DNA from: Halosolutus gelatinilyticus
GTDB taxonomy: Archaea > Halobacteriota > Halobacteria > Halobacteriales > Natrialbaceae
DNA length: 64,000 bases
Reading direction: 5' to 3'
NCBI RefSeq assembly: GCF_023028105.1
Contig: NZ_CP095491.1
Span: 1,860,001 to 1,924,000 of the forward strand
Below, in pieces: positions 17,582 to 25,955 of this stretch (position 1 is the first letter of the stretch; every line of letters begins with the position of its first letter). A model generated the notes under the pieces. The model saw only the letters and a program-made list of their open reading frames with translations. It searched no databases and was not told where the DNA came from. A program made the translations under genes and the position numbers.

Positions 17582-18610
17582 ATGCAATTCGGCTACAGCG
17601 AGGACTGTCTCGCACACGATCCCGGCGCGCGCCACCCCGAGGCACCGGACCGATTGCGGGCGATTCGAGAGGGGTTGAAGCGGAAACACGGCGTCGAGTA
17701 CATCGACGCCGATCCCTGCGACATCGATCGGCTGGCGACCGTCCACGACCGCGACTACCTCGAGTCGGTGCGGGAGTTTTGTGCCGACGGCGGCGGGAGC
17801 TGGGACCCGGACACCAGCGCCGTCGAAGCGACGTGGGACGCGGCCTGCAAGAGTACCGGGCTCGCGTGCTGGGCCGCCGAGGCGGCGCTGGACGGCGCGG
17901 ACGGCCGAGAAACCCCGTTTTCGATCGGCCGACCGCCGGGCCACCACGCGATCGAGGACGACGCGATGGGCTTTTGCTTCGTCAACAACGTCGCGGTCGC
18001 CGCCCAGTACGCCCTGGATCACGACGAGTTCGACGTCGATCGGGTCGCGATCGTCGACTGGGACGTCCACCACGGGAACGGCACACAGGACATCTTCTAC
18101 GACAGGGGGGACGTGTTCTTCATCTCGATACACGAGCAGGGGCTCTACCCTGGCACCGGCGATATCGACGAGACGGGAACCGGCGAGGGCGAGGGGACGA
18201 CGATGAACCTCCCGATGCCGGCCGGCAGCGACGACGCGGACTACCTCGCCGCGTTCGAGGGGCCGATCGATAGCGCGCTCCGGGCATACGATCCCGATCT
18301 CCTGTTAGTCAGCGCGGGGTTCGATGCGCACAAACACGATCCGATCTCGCGGATTCGACTCTCGACGGAAGCCTACGCGTTGCTGACCGATCGGCTCCGA
18401 ACCACGGCCGACGAAACGGACGCCGCTCTCGCGATCGTCCTCGAAGGCGGCTATGGGCTGGACGTGCTCGCCGACAGCGTCGCCCTCGTCCACGAGACGT
18501 TCGACGGGCGCGAGCCACTCGAACCCGATTCCGCGTCCGACGGGGACGCCAGAGCGACCATCGAGTCGGTCGTCGACGAACACGGGCTTGACGTCGACCT
18601 CGACGGGTGA
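17582..18610 (+). CDS. Class II histone deacetylase-like / acetoin utilisation-type hydrolase
   Basis: 342 aa. Zinc-dependent deacetylase fold: RPPGHHAIEDDAMGFCFVNN (active-site HH), DWDVHHGNGTQDIFY (Asp/His zinc ligands), LLVSAGFDAHKHDP (Asp ligand) and EGGYG near residue 291. Could remove acetyl groups from protein lysines or from small amines. Direct adjacency to a histone gene makes a chromatin role appealing, but haloarchaeal histone acetylation is not shown by sequence. Its stop ends at 18610 and the convergent cca stop begins at 18611, so the two genes have no intergenic DNA. Confidence 0.92.
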   Translation: MQFGYSEDCLAHDPGARHPEAPDRLRAIREGLKRKHGVEYIDADPCDIDRLATVHDRDYLESVREFCADGGGSWDPDTSAVEATWDAACKSTGLACWAAEAALDGADGRETPFSIGRPPGHHAIEDDAMGFCFVNNVAVAAQYALDHDEFDVDRVAIVDWDVHHGNGTQDIFYDRGDVFFISIHEQGLYPGTGDIDETGTGEGEGTTMNLPMPAGSDDADYLAAFEGPIDSALRAYDPDLLLVSAGFDAHKHDPISRIRLSTEAYALLTDRLRTTADETDAALAIVLEGGYGLDVLADSVALVHETFDGREPLEPDSASDGDARATIESVVDEHGLDVDLDG

Positions 18611-20062
18611 CTACGGTTCGGGATCGAAGTACGTCGCGAGGGCCGTCCCGAACTCCGGCAACAACGCGGTCACGTCCTCGCCGATCAGCGCCTCGTATTC
18701 CTCCTTCAGTGCGGTTTCGACGTGCGTGCCGAGGGCGACGTCGAACAGTCGATCGCTCTCCAGGAACGCGCGTGCAGTGGTGAATTCGCGTTCGCGCTCG
18801 GTGACGTACCGATCGTCGTCGATGAACGGACCGTAAGCGTTCGGATCGTCGGCGTATGCATCGTAGAACCCCTCCGCGTGGCCGCGAACGCGAACCGGCG
18901 GCCCCTCGTGGCGTTCGACGGCGGGTCGCTCGGCGACGGCGAGTTCGACGAACAGAACGGCGATGTCGTCTGCGAACGTCGTCGCGCGGAAGACGTCGAA
19001 GCCGCGGTCGTCGAGCCCGCCGGTGACGCCGGCGAGCGACTTGCGAAGCTGGGGGTAAAGCTGGTCGTCGACGAGGTCGGGAGCGTCGAACCGGATCGCG
19101 ACGGGCGTGGTACCCCGGCGCCCCACGTGTTCGAGCAGCGCGGGTTCGTCGAGCGGGTCGGGATCGGCGGGTTCGAAGTACGCGGCGGCGGGCGCTGCGA
19201 GGAATTCGCGGGCGTAGTGTTGCAGCCGGGCGACGTTTTCGGCGTCGCAGACTGCCGCGACGTTGCGCTCTGGGTCGGTCGGATCGATGACGACAAGTGG
19301 ATCGTCGAACGGGAGGTCAGCGTTGCCGACCTCCTCATTCCGAGACGGCTTCGCCGTCTCGCGCGCCCGTCCGTGGTCTTCGGGATCGAGTTCGACCGGC
19401 GGGTGCCAGTCGGCCGCCGCCTCGAACAGCGGCCGAAAGCCGCCGTACTCGAGGACGAGCAGCTCCGTCAGGTAGCCGCTAAATCCCCGCGTCCGGAGGT
19501 CGCTTCCGTAGGCGCCGATGCCTTTCAGAAACTGTTTCGCGAGTCGCACGTCGGCTGCGAGGTCGTCGTCGAGGCGCCGTTCGAGGTATCGCGCGTGAAA
19601 CGGCGTCCGATCGACCGCCGATCGGATCTCGGTGGCCGACTCGAGTCGGAAACAGGGGACGACGTCGACGTCGAACCCGTCGACGGTCCCCTTCACGTAG
19701 GGATGTTCAGCGTACTCTTCGTGGCCTTCGGGGAGGGTCTCGTGGCCGACCTCGAGCCCGTACCGTTCGAGGGTCTCCCGATCGAGGTCCGGCGGAAACC
19801 GGACGAAGACGTCGATGTCGCGGTCGCCGCTGATCCAGGTGTCCCTGGCCGTCGAACCGACCTGGAGCACGTCGGCCTCGGGACAGCGCTCGGTCGCTGC
19901 CACCTCCGCGCGGTCGAGCAGTCGATCGGCGACGTCCCGGAGTTCTCGGTGCTCTTCCTCGTCGGGGTCGATTCGATCGCGAACCGCGGCGACGACGTCC
20001 TCGAAGTCGGCGTCCGGGGCCTCCGACTCGCCGTCGTCGCGATCGGCGTCCTCGTCACTCAT
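18611..20062 (-). CDS. cca: CCA tRNA nucleotidyltransferase, archaeal class I
   Basis: 483 aa. Adds CCA to tRNA 3' ends; needed here because neither nearby tRNA encodes CCA. Nucleotidyltransferase core GSTARDTWISGDRDIDVFVRF (GS..[R]..W..[D]xD) near residues 69-88 with a third Asp in DVDVVPCF; central LAKQFLKGIGAYGSDLRTRGFSGYL helix region; tail domain VRVRGHAEGF. An 18-residue stretch (ARETAKPSRNEEVGNADLP) near residue 235 looks like an in-frame insert of a perfect stem-loop (19341-19361); see findings. Converges on the deacetylase-like gene with no gap. Confidence 0.95.
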   Translation of the reverse strand: MSDEDADRDDGESEAPDADFEDVVAAVRDRIDPDEEEHRELRDVADRLLDRAEVAATERCPEADVLQVGSTARDTWISGDRDIDVFVRFPPDLDRETLERYGLEVGHETLPEGHEEYAEHPYVKGTVDGFDVDVVPCFRLESATEIRSAVDRTPFHARYLERRLDDDLAADVRLAKQFLKGIGAYGSDLRTRGFSGYLTELLVLEYGGFRPLFEAAADWHPPVELDPEDHGRARETAKPSRNEEVGNADLPFDDPLVVIDPTDPERNVAAVCDAENVARLQHYAREFLAAPAAAYFEPADPDPLDEPALLEHVGRRGTTPVAIRFDAPDLVDDQLYPQLRKSLAGVTGGLDDRGFDVFRATTFADDIAVLFVELAVAERPAVERHEGPPVRVRGHAEGFYDAYADDPNAYGPFIDDDRYVTEREREFTTARAFLESDRLFDVALGTHVETALKEEYEALIGEDVTALLPEFGTALATYFDPEP

Positions 20063-20163
20063 TGGTGAGAAGTATTCGTGCGGCGCGTGAAAGTGTGTCG
20101 AACACGGGCACGGGACGGTGAAAACGAAAGCCCTATCAAATACTCCCCACTACGTGAAGATGA

Positions 20164-20236
20164 GCCGAAGTAGCTCAGATGGTAGAGCACCTCGCTGTTA
20201 ACGAGGTTGTCCCAGGTTCGAGTCCTGGCTTCGGCG
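20164..20236 (+). tRNA. tRNA-Asn (anticodon GTT)
   Basis: 73 nt. Acceptor GCCGAAG/CTTCGGC with G discriminator; anticodon stem CCTCG.../CGAGG around loop CTGTTAA gives GTT. D-arm AGCTCAGATGGTAGAGC and T-arm CCAGG-TTCGAGT-CCTGG are canonical. No intron and no encoded CCA. Confidence 0.96.
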
Positions 20237-20350
20237 CTTCTTCGTCGTTCGTGTCAATACTGCCGGGTTTGACCGACGAGACCCTCGTCATTTGAGAGGC
20301 TGTCGCACACCACAGGTAACTATTTGCACGACCGGTTGGAACGGTGACAC

Positions 20351-20959
20351 ATGTTTCCGGAGCGAATCGAAACCGATCGACTTCGACTCGAACGGCTCTG
20401 TCACGAGAACGCGGACGTCTTCGAGTTGTACGACTGTTTCGCCGATCGACACGGCGACGGCCTCGACGAGGTGTTCGAGTACGTCCCACAGACCCCGTAT
20501 CAGACGGTGATGGACGCGCGTGAACAGATCGCGAATGCAGAGGAACGCTGGGCCGAGAGGGAGGGTGCCGAATACGTCGTCCGTCCCAGAGCGGGTGAAG
20601 GCGGCGCGGGGGAACTGGCCGGAATAACGGGGTTGACCTGTCAGTGGGAGCGACGGACCGGTCAACTCGGACTGATCCTGCGGAAACCGTTCTGGGGACG
20701 CGGCTACTCGGGCGAACGGGCGGCGGCTCTGATGGGACTCGCCTTCGAGCGCCTCGACCTCGAACTCGTCACCGCCGGCCACAACGACGGCAACGAGAAG
20801 TCGAAACGGGCGATCGAGACGTACATCGAGGCTCACGGCGGCCAGTACGACGGGGTACTTCGAAACTGGGTGCCGATGGGTGACGCGGTCGCTGATCTCC
20901 ACCGGTACACGGTCACCCGAGGCCAGTACTACGACGCTGTCGGTGAGCGCAGCGAATAG
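20351..20959 (+). CDS. GNAT-family N-acetyltransferase
   Basis: 202 aa, RimJ/RimL-like. N-terminal ETDRLRLERL, then GELAGITGLT, RRTGQLGLILRKPFWGRGYS (the acetyl-CoA pyrophosphate loop with Q/R-x-x-G-x-G) and AGHNDGNEKSKRAIE with the N.KS..A.E signature near residue 150. Acetylates a small molecule or protein N-terminus; substrate unknown. Preceded by an AT-rich TAACTATTTGC about 25 bases upstream of the start. Confidence 0.85.
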   Translation: MFPERIETDRLRLERLCHENADVFELYDCFADRHGDGLDEVFEYVPQTPYQTVMDAREQIANAEERWAEREGAEYVVRPRAGEGGAGELAGITGLTCQWERRTGQLGLILRKPFWGRGYSGERAAALMGLAFERLDLELVTAGHNDGNEKSKRAIETYIEAHGGQYDGVLRNWVPMGDAVADLHRYTVTRGQYYDAVGERSE

Positions 20960-21031
20960 CCGCCTTCTGACGTATCTCTTCACGGTGGTCCGCCCCTGTA
21001 GTTTATATTCGATACCGCGGCGAATCCATGC

Positions 21032-21496
21032 ATGCCCGATCGAACGGCCTGCTACGAAGATCTCGAACAACCACAGAAACGCGGACAGGCGACGGAAGCG
21101 ATCGTCCAATCGGCGTTTGCCGTCCGCGACGTTCCCGTTCTCGTCCCCACCTACGATACCGAACCGTACGATCTGGTCGTCGAAGTGGGCGGGCGACTTC
21201 ATAGAATTCAGTGCAAGACCGCCTATCGAAAGAATGAGGGGGCCGTCGCGTTCGAAACGGTGAGTACGCGTCGTCGTGGGAGCGGGTCCGATCGGACGGA
21301 GTACGATGGTTGTGCGGAGTACTTCGCGGTGTACGATCCGATCAACGATGACGAGTATCTCGTCCCAGTTTCCGATGCTGCGACCGAAACGATGGCACTC
21401 CGGTTTCGAACGCCGAAAACTGAGCAACGAGCGGGGATCAACTGGTGCGAGGAGTACCTCCTCGACGATCGACTCGACGACCTTCGGCGGCCGTAG
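21032..21496 (+). CDS. PD-(D/E)XK endonuclease, group I intron-associated type
   Basis: 154 aa. Contains KRGQATEAIVQSAF (conserved Glu), PTYDTEPYDLVVEVGG (catalytic Asp) and LHRIQCKTAYRK (QxK), the E-D-QxK set of small archaeal PD-(D/E)XK nucleases in this family. C-terminus GINWCEEYLLDDRLD. Families of this kind are often called intron-associated but also occur as stand-alone genes. TATA-like TTTATA lies upstream. It converges on the NikR-like gene with zero gap (stops at 21496 and 21497). Confidence 0.75.
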   Translation: MPDRTACYEDLEQPQKRGQATEAIVQSAFAVRDVPVLVPTYDTEPYDLVVEVGGRLHRIQCKTAYRKNEGAVAFETVSTRRRGSGSDRTEYDGCAEYFAVYDPINDDEYLVPVSDAATETMALRFRTPKTEQRAGINWCEEYLLDDRLDDLRRP

Positions 21497-21919
21497 CTAC
21501 GTCTCCTGCAGGCGTTCGACGCCGTCTAGTGGAACCAGTGAGTAGTCGACGCGATCGACGTCAGCGATCGATCGACACCGGCTGACGAACGCCGACACGC
21601 CCGCCGGGTCGCTCTCTAGGACGAACACCTCTAGGCAGTAGTCGTCGACGTGGCTGTGGTCGTTCGAGACGATTCCCGCGTCGTGATCGTGTCGAAGTTC
21701 CGTGAGACGCCGCTCGACGCTCCGCGTGCCAAAGGGGTAGCGAACGCTGACGATCCCCGCGACGGTGCTGTCCTCGAGGGATTCGGCGTCGAACTCGGCG
21801 AGCAGCGATCGGGCCGCTTCGCGAACGACCTCGCTGCGACCGGTGTACTCGTACTCCTTCGCGAGCGCGTCGAGTTGCTCGAGGAGGGCGTCGGGCATCG
21901 AAACACTGACGACGGCCAT
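21497..21919 (-). CDS. NikR-like ribbon-helix-helix metal-responsive regulator
   Basis: 140 aa. N-terminal RHH domain: VVSVSMPDALLEQLDALAKEY with GRSEVVREAARSLL (residues 1-45). C-terminal ACT-like domain holds RHDHD and NDHSHVDDYCLEVFVLESD; the HxH followed by Cys matches the nickel-binding His-His-Cys set of E. coli NikR, and the earlier His matches its fourth ligand. Predicted metal-dependent repressor. It is divergent from two COG0523 GTPase genes and the intervening 100 bases hold two AT-rich palindromes, so it may regulate them and itself. Confidence 0.85.
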   Translation of the reverse strand: MAVVSVSMPDALLEQLDALAKEYEYTGRSEVVREAARSLLAEFDAESLEDSTVAGIVSVRYPFGTRSVERRLTELRHDHDAGIVSNDHSHVDDYCLEVFVLESDPAGVSAFVSRCRSIADVDRVDYSLVPLDGVERLQET

Positions 21920-21936
21920 ATATGAATTCTGAATTG

Positions 21937-21994
21937 CAAAATAATAGCCATTGTTATTTGAGATCCAATCAAACCGTAATAATTAATATTATTA
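21937..21994. promoter_or_regulatory. Two AT-rich palindromes between NikR-like and COG0523 genes
   Basis: First: AAATAATA-N5-TGTTATTT (21939-21959, 7 of 8 arm positions pair). Second: TAATAATTAATATTATTA (21977-21994), a perfect palindrome with 7-base arms, which overlaps the likely TATA region about 30 bases before the GTG at 22024. They stand out against GC-rich surroundings and are plausible operators for the divergent regulator. Binding is inferred. Confidence 0.6.
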
Positions 21995-22023
21995 AAACCT
22001 CATATGGGATTCACAACCGAGGT

Positions 22024-23229
22024 GTGACCGACGATCGAATCCCCGTCACCGTCCTGAGCGGCAGTCTCGGTGCCGGAAAGACTACCGTACTGAATCGCGT
22101 GCTGACCGACGACCACGGGCTCGACGTCGCCGTCGTCGTCAACGACATGGGCGAGGTGAACGTCGACGCCGAACACGTCACGCAGCAGTCCGACCTCGGC
22201 GGCGAGGAGGAGGTCATCGAGCTATCGAACGGCTGCATCTGCTGTCGCCTGTGCGGCGACATGCTGGAGGAAGTCGGTCGACTCGCCGACAGGCGCGAGT
22301 TCGACTACCTGCTGGTCGAATCGTCGGGGATCTCGGAATCGATTCCCGTCGCACAGACCTTCGCGATGGGCTTCGAGGACGCCGACTTCGATCCGACCGA
22401 CACCTACCGACTGGACACGATGGTGACGGTCGTCAACGCCCACAGCTTCTGGGAGTCGTTCGACTCCGGCGCGGCGTTGACCGGAGACGAGATCTCCGGG
22501 GATGCGGAGCGCGTTCCGGAGGCGGTCCTGCTCGACCAGATCGAGTTCTGCGACGTCCTCCTGGTGAACAAGTGCGATCTCGTGCCCGACGACGCGCTCG
22601 AGGAGATCGAGGCCGTCCTCGAGCGACTCCAGCCGCGGGCAGAGATCGTCCGAACCGAGTTCGGCGACGTCGGTCCCGAGGCGATCCTCGATACCGATCG
22701 CTTCGATTTCTCGCGCGCACAGAATTCCGCCGGCTGGAAACACGAACTCCAGCACGAGCACCACCACGATCCGCAGGAGGAACACGGCGTCGCGTCGTTC
22801 GTCTACGAACGGCGCCGTCCGTTTCACCCCGAGCGGATCGCCGCCGTCCTCTCGGATCTCACGGACGAACTGATTCGCGCGAAGGGATTCTTCTGGAGCG
22901 CCGGCCGAGAGGACGTCGCGATGGGCGTCGACAAGGCCGGCACGTCCGTCCGGGCGGGATCGTCGGGCAAGTGGCTCGCGACGCTTCCCGAAGCCGAACG
23001 GCAGCAGTTCTTCGCCGCCCGCCCCGGTCTCGAGGACGACTGGGACGACGAGTGGGGCGATCGCCTGACCCGACTCGTGTTCATCGGTCGCAAGTTCGAC
23101 GGCGAGCGATTGATCGACCGGCTCGACGAGTGTCTGCTCGCCGACGCCGAGATGGACGAGGACTGGGACGCCTACGCCGATCCCTTCGAACCGGAAGAGC
23201 GACGTGAACTCGCGCTCGCGAACGAGTAA
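22024..23229 (+). CDS. COG0523 (CobW/ZNG1-like) metal GTPase 1
   Basis: 401 aa from the GTG at 22024; the longer frame to 21922 reads through AT-rich promoter DNA and is rejected. G1 P-loop SGSLGAGKTT, metal motif NGCICCRLC (CxCC), VESSGISESIP, G4 VNKCD, then a short His run (HELQHEHHHD) and the C-terminal CobW_C domain (RRPFHPERI...GFFWSAGRE). COG0523 proteins deliver or chaperone Zn, Co or Ni using GTP. Stop and next start overlap by one base (TAATG). The NikR-like neighbour suggests metal-controlled expression. Confidence 0.92.
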   Translation: MTDDRIPVTVLSGSLGAGKTTVLNRVLTDDHGLDVAVVVNDMGEVNVDAEHVTQQSDLGGEEEVIELSNGCICCRLCGDMLEEVGRLADRREFDYLLVESSGISESIPVAQTFAMGFEDADFDPTDTYRLDTMVTVVNAHSFWESFDSGAALTGDEISGDAERVPEAVLLDQIEFCDVLLVNKCDLVPDDALEEIEAVLERLQPRAEIVRTEFGDVGPEAILDTDRFDFSRAQNSAGWKHELQHEHHHDPQEEHGVASFVYERRRPFHPERIAAVLSDLTDELIRAKGFFWSAGREDVAMGVDKAGTSVRAGSSGKWLATLPEAERQQFFAARPGLEDDWDDEWGDRLTRLVFIGRKFDGERLIDRLDECLLADAEMDEDWDAYADPFEPEERRELALANE

Positions 23230-24584
23230 TGGCAGTTCCGGTCACGATCCTCTGTGGCGAACTCGGCGCCGGCAAGACGACCCTGCTGTCGGGCCTGCTC
23301 GAATCGACCGACCGCGACATCGCGGTCCTGGTCAACGACGTCGGTGCGATCAATGTGGACGCCGACCTCGTGGAAGCTCGAACCGACTTCGACACCGGCG
23401 AGGAAGTCGTCGCCCTCGAGAACGGCTGTATCTGCTGTAGCCTCGGGAGCGAACTCTCCCGATCGGTCGTTCGACTGTGGAAGGAACACGACTTCGACGC
23501 CCTCGTCGTCGAAGCCTCCGGCGTCGGCGAACCAGAGCCGATCGCCCGGCAGTTCGTCCGCGGACCCGCGGGCGGACCGTACGACCTCGACGCGGTCGTC
23601 ACGGTCGTCGACGCGCGGCGCTTCTACGACACGTTTGCCGAGGCGGCGGACGCGCCGATCCGCGAGGGGCCGGACGAAACCGGCGCGCGCCCGATCGCGG
23701 ATCTGCTACTCGAGCAGGTGGAGTTCTGCGATCTGCTGGTCGTGAACAAGTGCGATCTCGTCGACGCAGACGAACGCGATCGCGTCGTCGCCCTGCTCGA
23801 GACGCTTCAGCCCCGCGCCGAGATCGCGACGACCGAGTACGGCGCGATCGATCCCGGGACGATCCTGGAGAGCGATCGGTTCGATCTCGAGGCCGCGAGC
23901 GAGTCGGCGGGCTGGAAACGGGCGATCGAGGCCGCCGATCGGAGCGGCAGCGAAGACGGTCGTCACGACGATCGCAGCGAGATCGATCGGGACGACAACG
24001 AGCACAACCACGGCGCTCACGGACACGATCACCACGATGACCACGATCATCACGGCGATCACGCACACCCCACTCCGCAGGATCGGTACGGGTTCCAGGT
24101 CGAAACCTACCACCGCAGGCGTCCGCTCCACCCCGAACGCTTCGAGGAGTTGCTCGCCGACCTCCCGGCCAAACTCGTGCGCGCGAAGGGACTGTGCTGG
24201 ATCGCCGGCCGCGAGAAACAGGCTATCACGATTAGCTACGCCGGCTCGGAGACGACGCTCGAAGTGACGGGGCGGTGGATCGCCAGCTTCCCCGAACAGC
24301 GCCAACAGTTGTACCGTGAGGGACAGCCCGATCTTTCGTGGGACGAGGAGTGGGGCGATCGCGAGGTCCGACTGGCGCTGATCGGCCGGAACCTCGACGT
24401 GGCCGCACTGAAATCTCGGCTCGACGGCTGTCTGCTCACCGACGCCGAGATGGACGCCGACTGGTCGACGTTCGCCAATCGAGCGCCGGCGAGAATGGGC
24501 GAGACGATCATCGTTTCGACCGATACCGGCGGCTCTGACGGCGGTGCAGACGCCGATCGGAAGTCGTCCTCGTCGGAAGACTGA
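23229..24584 (+). CDS. COG0523 (CobW/ZNG1-like) metal GTPase 2, His-rich
   Basis: 451 aa paralogue of the preceding protein. G1 CGELGAGKTT, NGCICCSLG (CxCC), VVEASGVGEPEPIA, G4 VNKCDLVD. It carries a long His/Asp/Asn-rich loop (residues about 255-285, for example HDHHDDHDHHGDHAHP) that gene 1 has only as a short version, then CobW_C with RRPLHPERFEEL. The His loop is a typical metal-storage or delivery element. Ends in a Ser/Asp-rich tail. Translationally coupled to gene 1. Confidence 0.92.
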   Translation: MAVPVTILCGELGAGKTTLLSGLLESTDRDIAVLVNDVGAINVDADLVEARTDFDTGEEVVALENGCICCSLGSELSRSVVRLWKEHDFDALVVEASGVGEPEPIARQFVRGPAGGPYDLDAVVTVVDARRFYDTFAEAADAPIREGPDETGARPIADLLLEQVEFCDLLVVNKCDLVDADERDRVVALLETLQPRAEIATTEYGAIDPGTILESDRFDLEAASESAGWKRAIEAADRSGSEDGRHDDRSEIDRDDNEHNHGAHGHDHHDDHDHHGDHAHPTPQDRYGFQVETYHRRRPLHPERFEELLADLPAKLVRAKGLCWIAGREKQAITISYAGSETTLEVTGRWIASFPEQRQQLYREGQPDLSWDEEWGDREVRLALIGRNLDVAALKSRLDGCLLTDAEMDADWSTFANRAPARMGETIIVSTDTGGSDGGADADRKSSSSED

Positions 24585-24656
24585 AACCGCACCCCTGCCG
24601 CAAGAACGGGCGGATTCGGGGGAGCTATTATCGCCCTCCGAGGTCGACGTATCCAC

Positions 24657-25241
24657 ATGGCAACCGAGGATGACGATCGACGGAGCACCGATCACCACGG
24701 CCACGACGTCATCGACCCGCTGTACGTCGGGATCGTGACCGTTTCGAGCTCCCGCGCCGCCGCAGAAGATCCGGACGACCCCGGCGGGGACACGGTTCAG
24801 GAGTGTTTCGAGGCCGAGAGCCACGAGGTTCGCGAACGCCTCCTGGTCCGGGACGACTACTCGTCGATCCGGACCGCGGTTCGGGGCCTCGTCGCTCGCC
24901 GGAATATCGACGTTGTCGTCACCACGGGCGGAACGGGTGTCACCGCAGACGACGTCTCACCCGAGGCCACCTCGTCGCTGTTCGAACGCGATCTCCCCGG
25001 CTTCGGCGAGCTGTTCCGATCGCTTTCGTGGGACGAGATCGGTACTCGCGCGATGGCCTCGCGCGCGACGGCCGGGATCGCGGTCGACACGCCGGTCTTC
25101 TGTCTGCCCGGAAGCACGGGCGCCTGTCGGACCGCCTGCGAGGAACTCATCGTCCCCGAGGCGCCGCACCTCGCGGGTCTTGCGACGCGCCACCATGCTG
25201 GGTCGAACGACCACACGCTCGCGGATTACGAGGAGGAATAA
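24657..25241 (+). CDS. moaB: MogA/MoaB-family molybdopterin-binding protein
   Basis: 194 aa. Motifs: GIVTVSSSRA, DDPGGDTV, VVVTTGGTGVTADDVSPEA (the TTGGTG..D.T signature) and CLPGSTGACRTACEEL. Family members adenylylate molybdopterin during molybdenum-cofactor synthesis; archaea commonly use MoaB. The His-containing N-terminus (TDHHGHD) is non-conserved. It follows the COG0523 pair by 72 bases, so a metal-trafficking operon is possible though not required. Confidence 0.9.
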   Translation: MATEDDDRRSTDHHGHDVIDPLYVGIVTVSSSRAAAEDPDDPGGDTVQECFEAESHEVRERLLVRDDYSSIRTAVRGLVARRNIDVVVTTGGTGVTADDVSPEATSSLFERDLPGFGELFRSLSWDEIGTRAMASRATAGIAVDTPVFCLPGSTGACRTACEELIVPEAPHLAGLATRHHAGSNDHTLADYEEE

Positions 25242-25359
25242 CGAACCCTGCGCTCGGATTTCGGTCCTTGGCGCCGTTCGAGTTCGATCGGCAGGATCGG
25301 TACCAGTCGGATCGCCTGAACCAGCCTTTATTGACGGCACGCGCGTAGCGTCGAGTGCT

Positions 25360-25488
25360 ATGTGCCACCACTTCGAATCCGTCACCGACCTCGACGCCGA
25401 AGAACGCGAGGAGGTCCTCGAATCCCACAGCGAAGACGAACTGGAGGAGGAACTGAGCGCCGAGGAACTCGAAGCACTTACCGCGTAG
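25360..25488 (+). CDS. 42-aa acidic small protein
   Basis: Starts MCHHFESVTDLDAEEREEVL and ends EELSAEELEALTA. Strongly acidic and helical, with a Cys-His-His cluster at the N-terminus. Has its own TATA-like CCTTTATTG about 30 bases before the ATG. Similar tiny proteins with MCHHFE starts are widespread in haloarchaea; function unknown. Confidence 0.6.
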   Translation: MCHHFESVTDLDAEEREEVLESHSEDELEEELSAEELEALTA

Positions 25489-25563
25489 CGATCGATCCCA
25501 GTTTTCTCCGGCGCGGACCGGACAGCAAACGTTAATTAGGACGCGCGATTCCTCCCGACTGGA

Positions 25564-25638
25564 GGGCCCTTAGCTCAGTCTGGTTAGAGCGCTCGGCTCA
25601 TAACCGAGTGGTCGATGGTTCGAATCCGTCAGGGCCCA
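25564..25638 (+). tRNA. tRNA-Met (anticodon CAT), attachment site of the island
   Basis: 75 nt. Acceptor GGGCCCT/AGGGCCC, discriminator A; anticodon loop CTCATAA gives CAT. No intron. T-stem GATGG/CCGTC with T-loop TTCGAAT. Its 3' end is duplicated at 53384-53408 and partly at 53275-53288, which marks it as the integration target of the island that follows. The acceptor form suggests elongator rather than initiator Met. Confidence 0.95.
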
Positions 25639-25641
25639 TCC
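25617..25641. other. attL in the tRNA-Met 3' end
   Basis: 25 bases covering the T-loop, T-stem and acceptor 3' strand plus three flanking bases. Matches 53384-53408 at 24 of 25 positions; the single difference is C versus T at the tenth base from the end region. Confidence 0.8.
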
Positions 25642-25955
25642 GAATTCTGGATGGTTCAAATCCAAGGGGCGGCGTCGGGGTGTATTTAAACGGCGACCGA
25701 TGCGCCGTTTAGAGTCCGTTCAATTGGTGAACGGGGGTCGGCGTTGTCGTGCGGTTCGCTAGGAGCTAAATTGTAGTATTAGCGTATAGTCGTTTCGCAC
25801 AGTCTTGGTAAGGTAAGAATGGAGTCCGGGTTCAAACACCGGTCTGGCTTCCTGCGTTTTGGTTAAACCAGGGTGTATAAAGAACGATACCGGTGGAACC
25901 GTCTCTACATCTTCCTTATTTGCGATAGTGACGGTCTGTCAGGAGGTGGGTGCGG

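Noticed and set aside
21922-22023. N-terminal extension of the first COG0523 protein
   Set aside because: It would translate an AT-rich promoter with palindromes; the GTG at 22024 starts the conserved domain.
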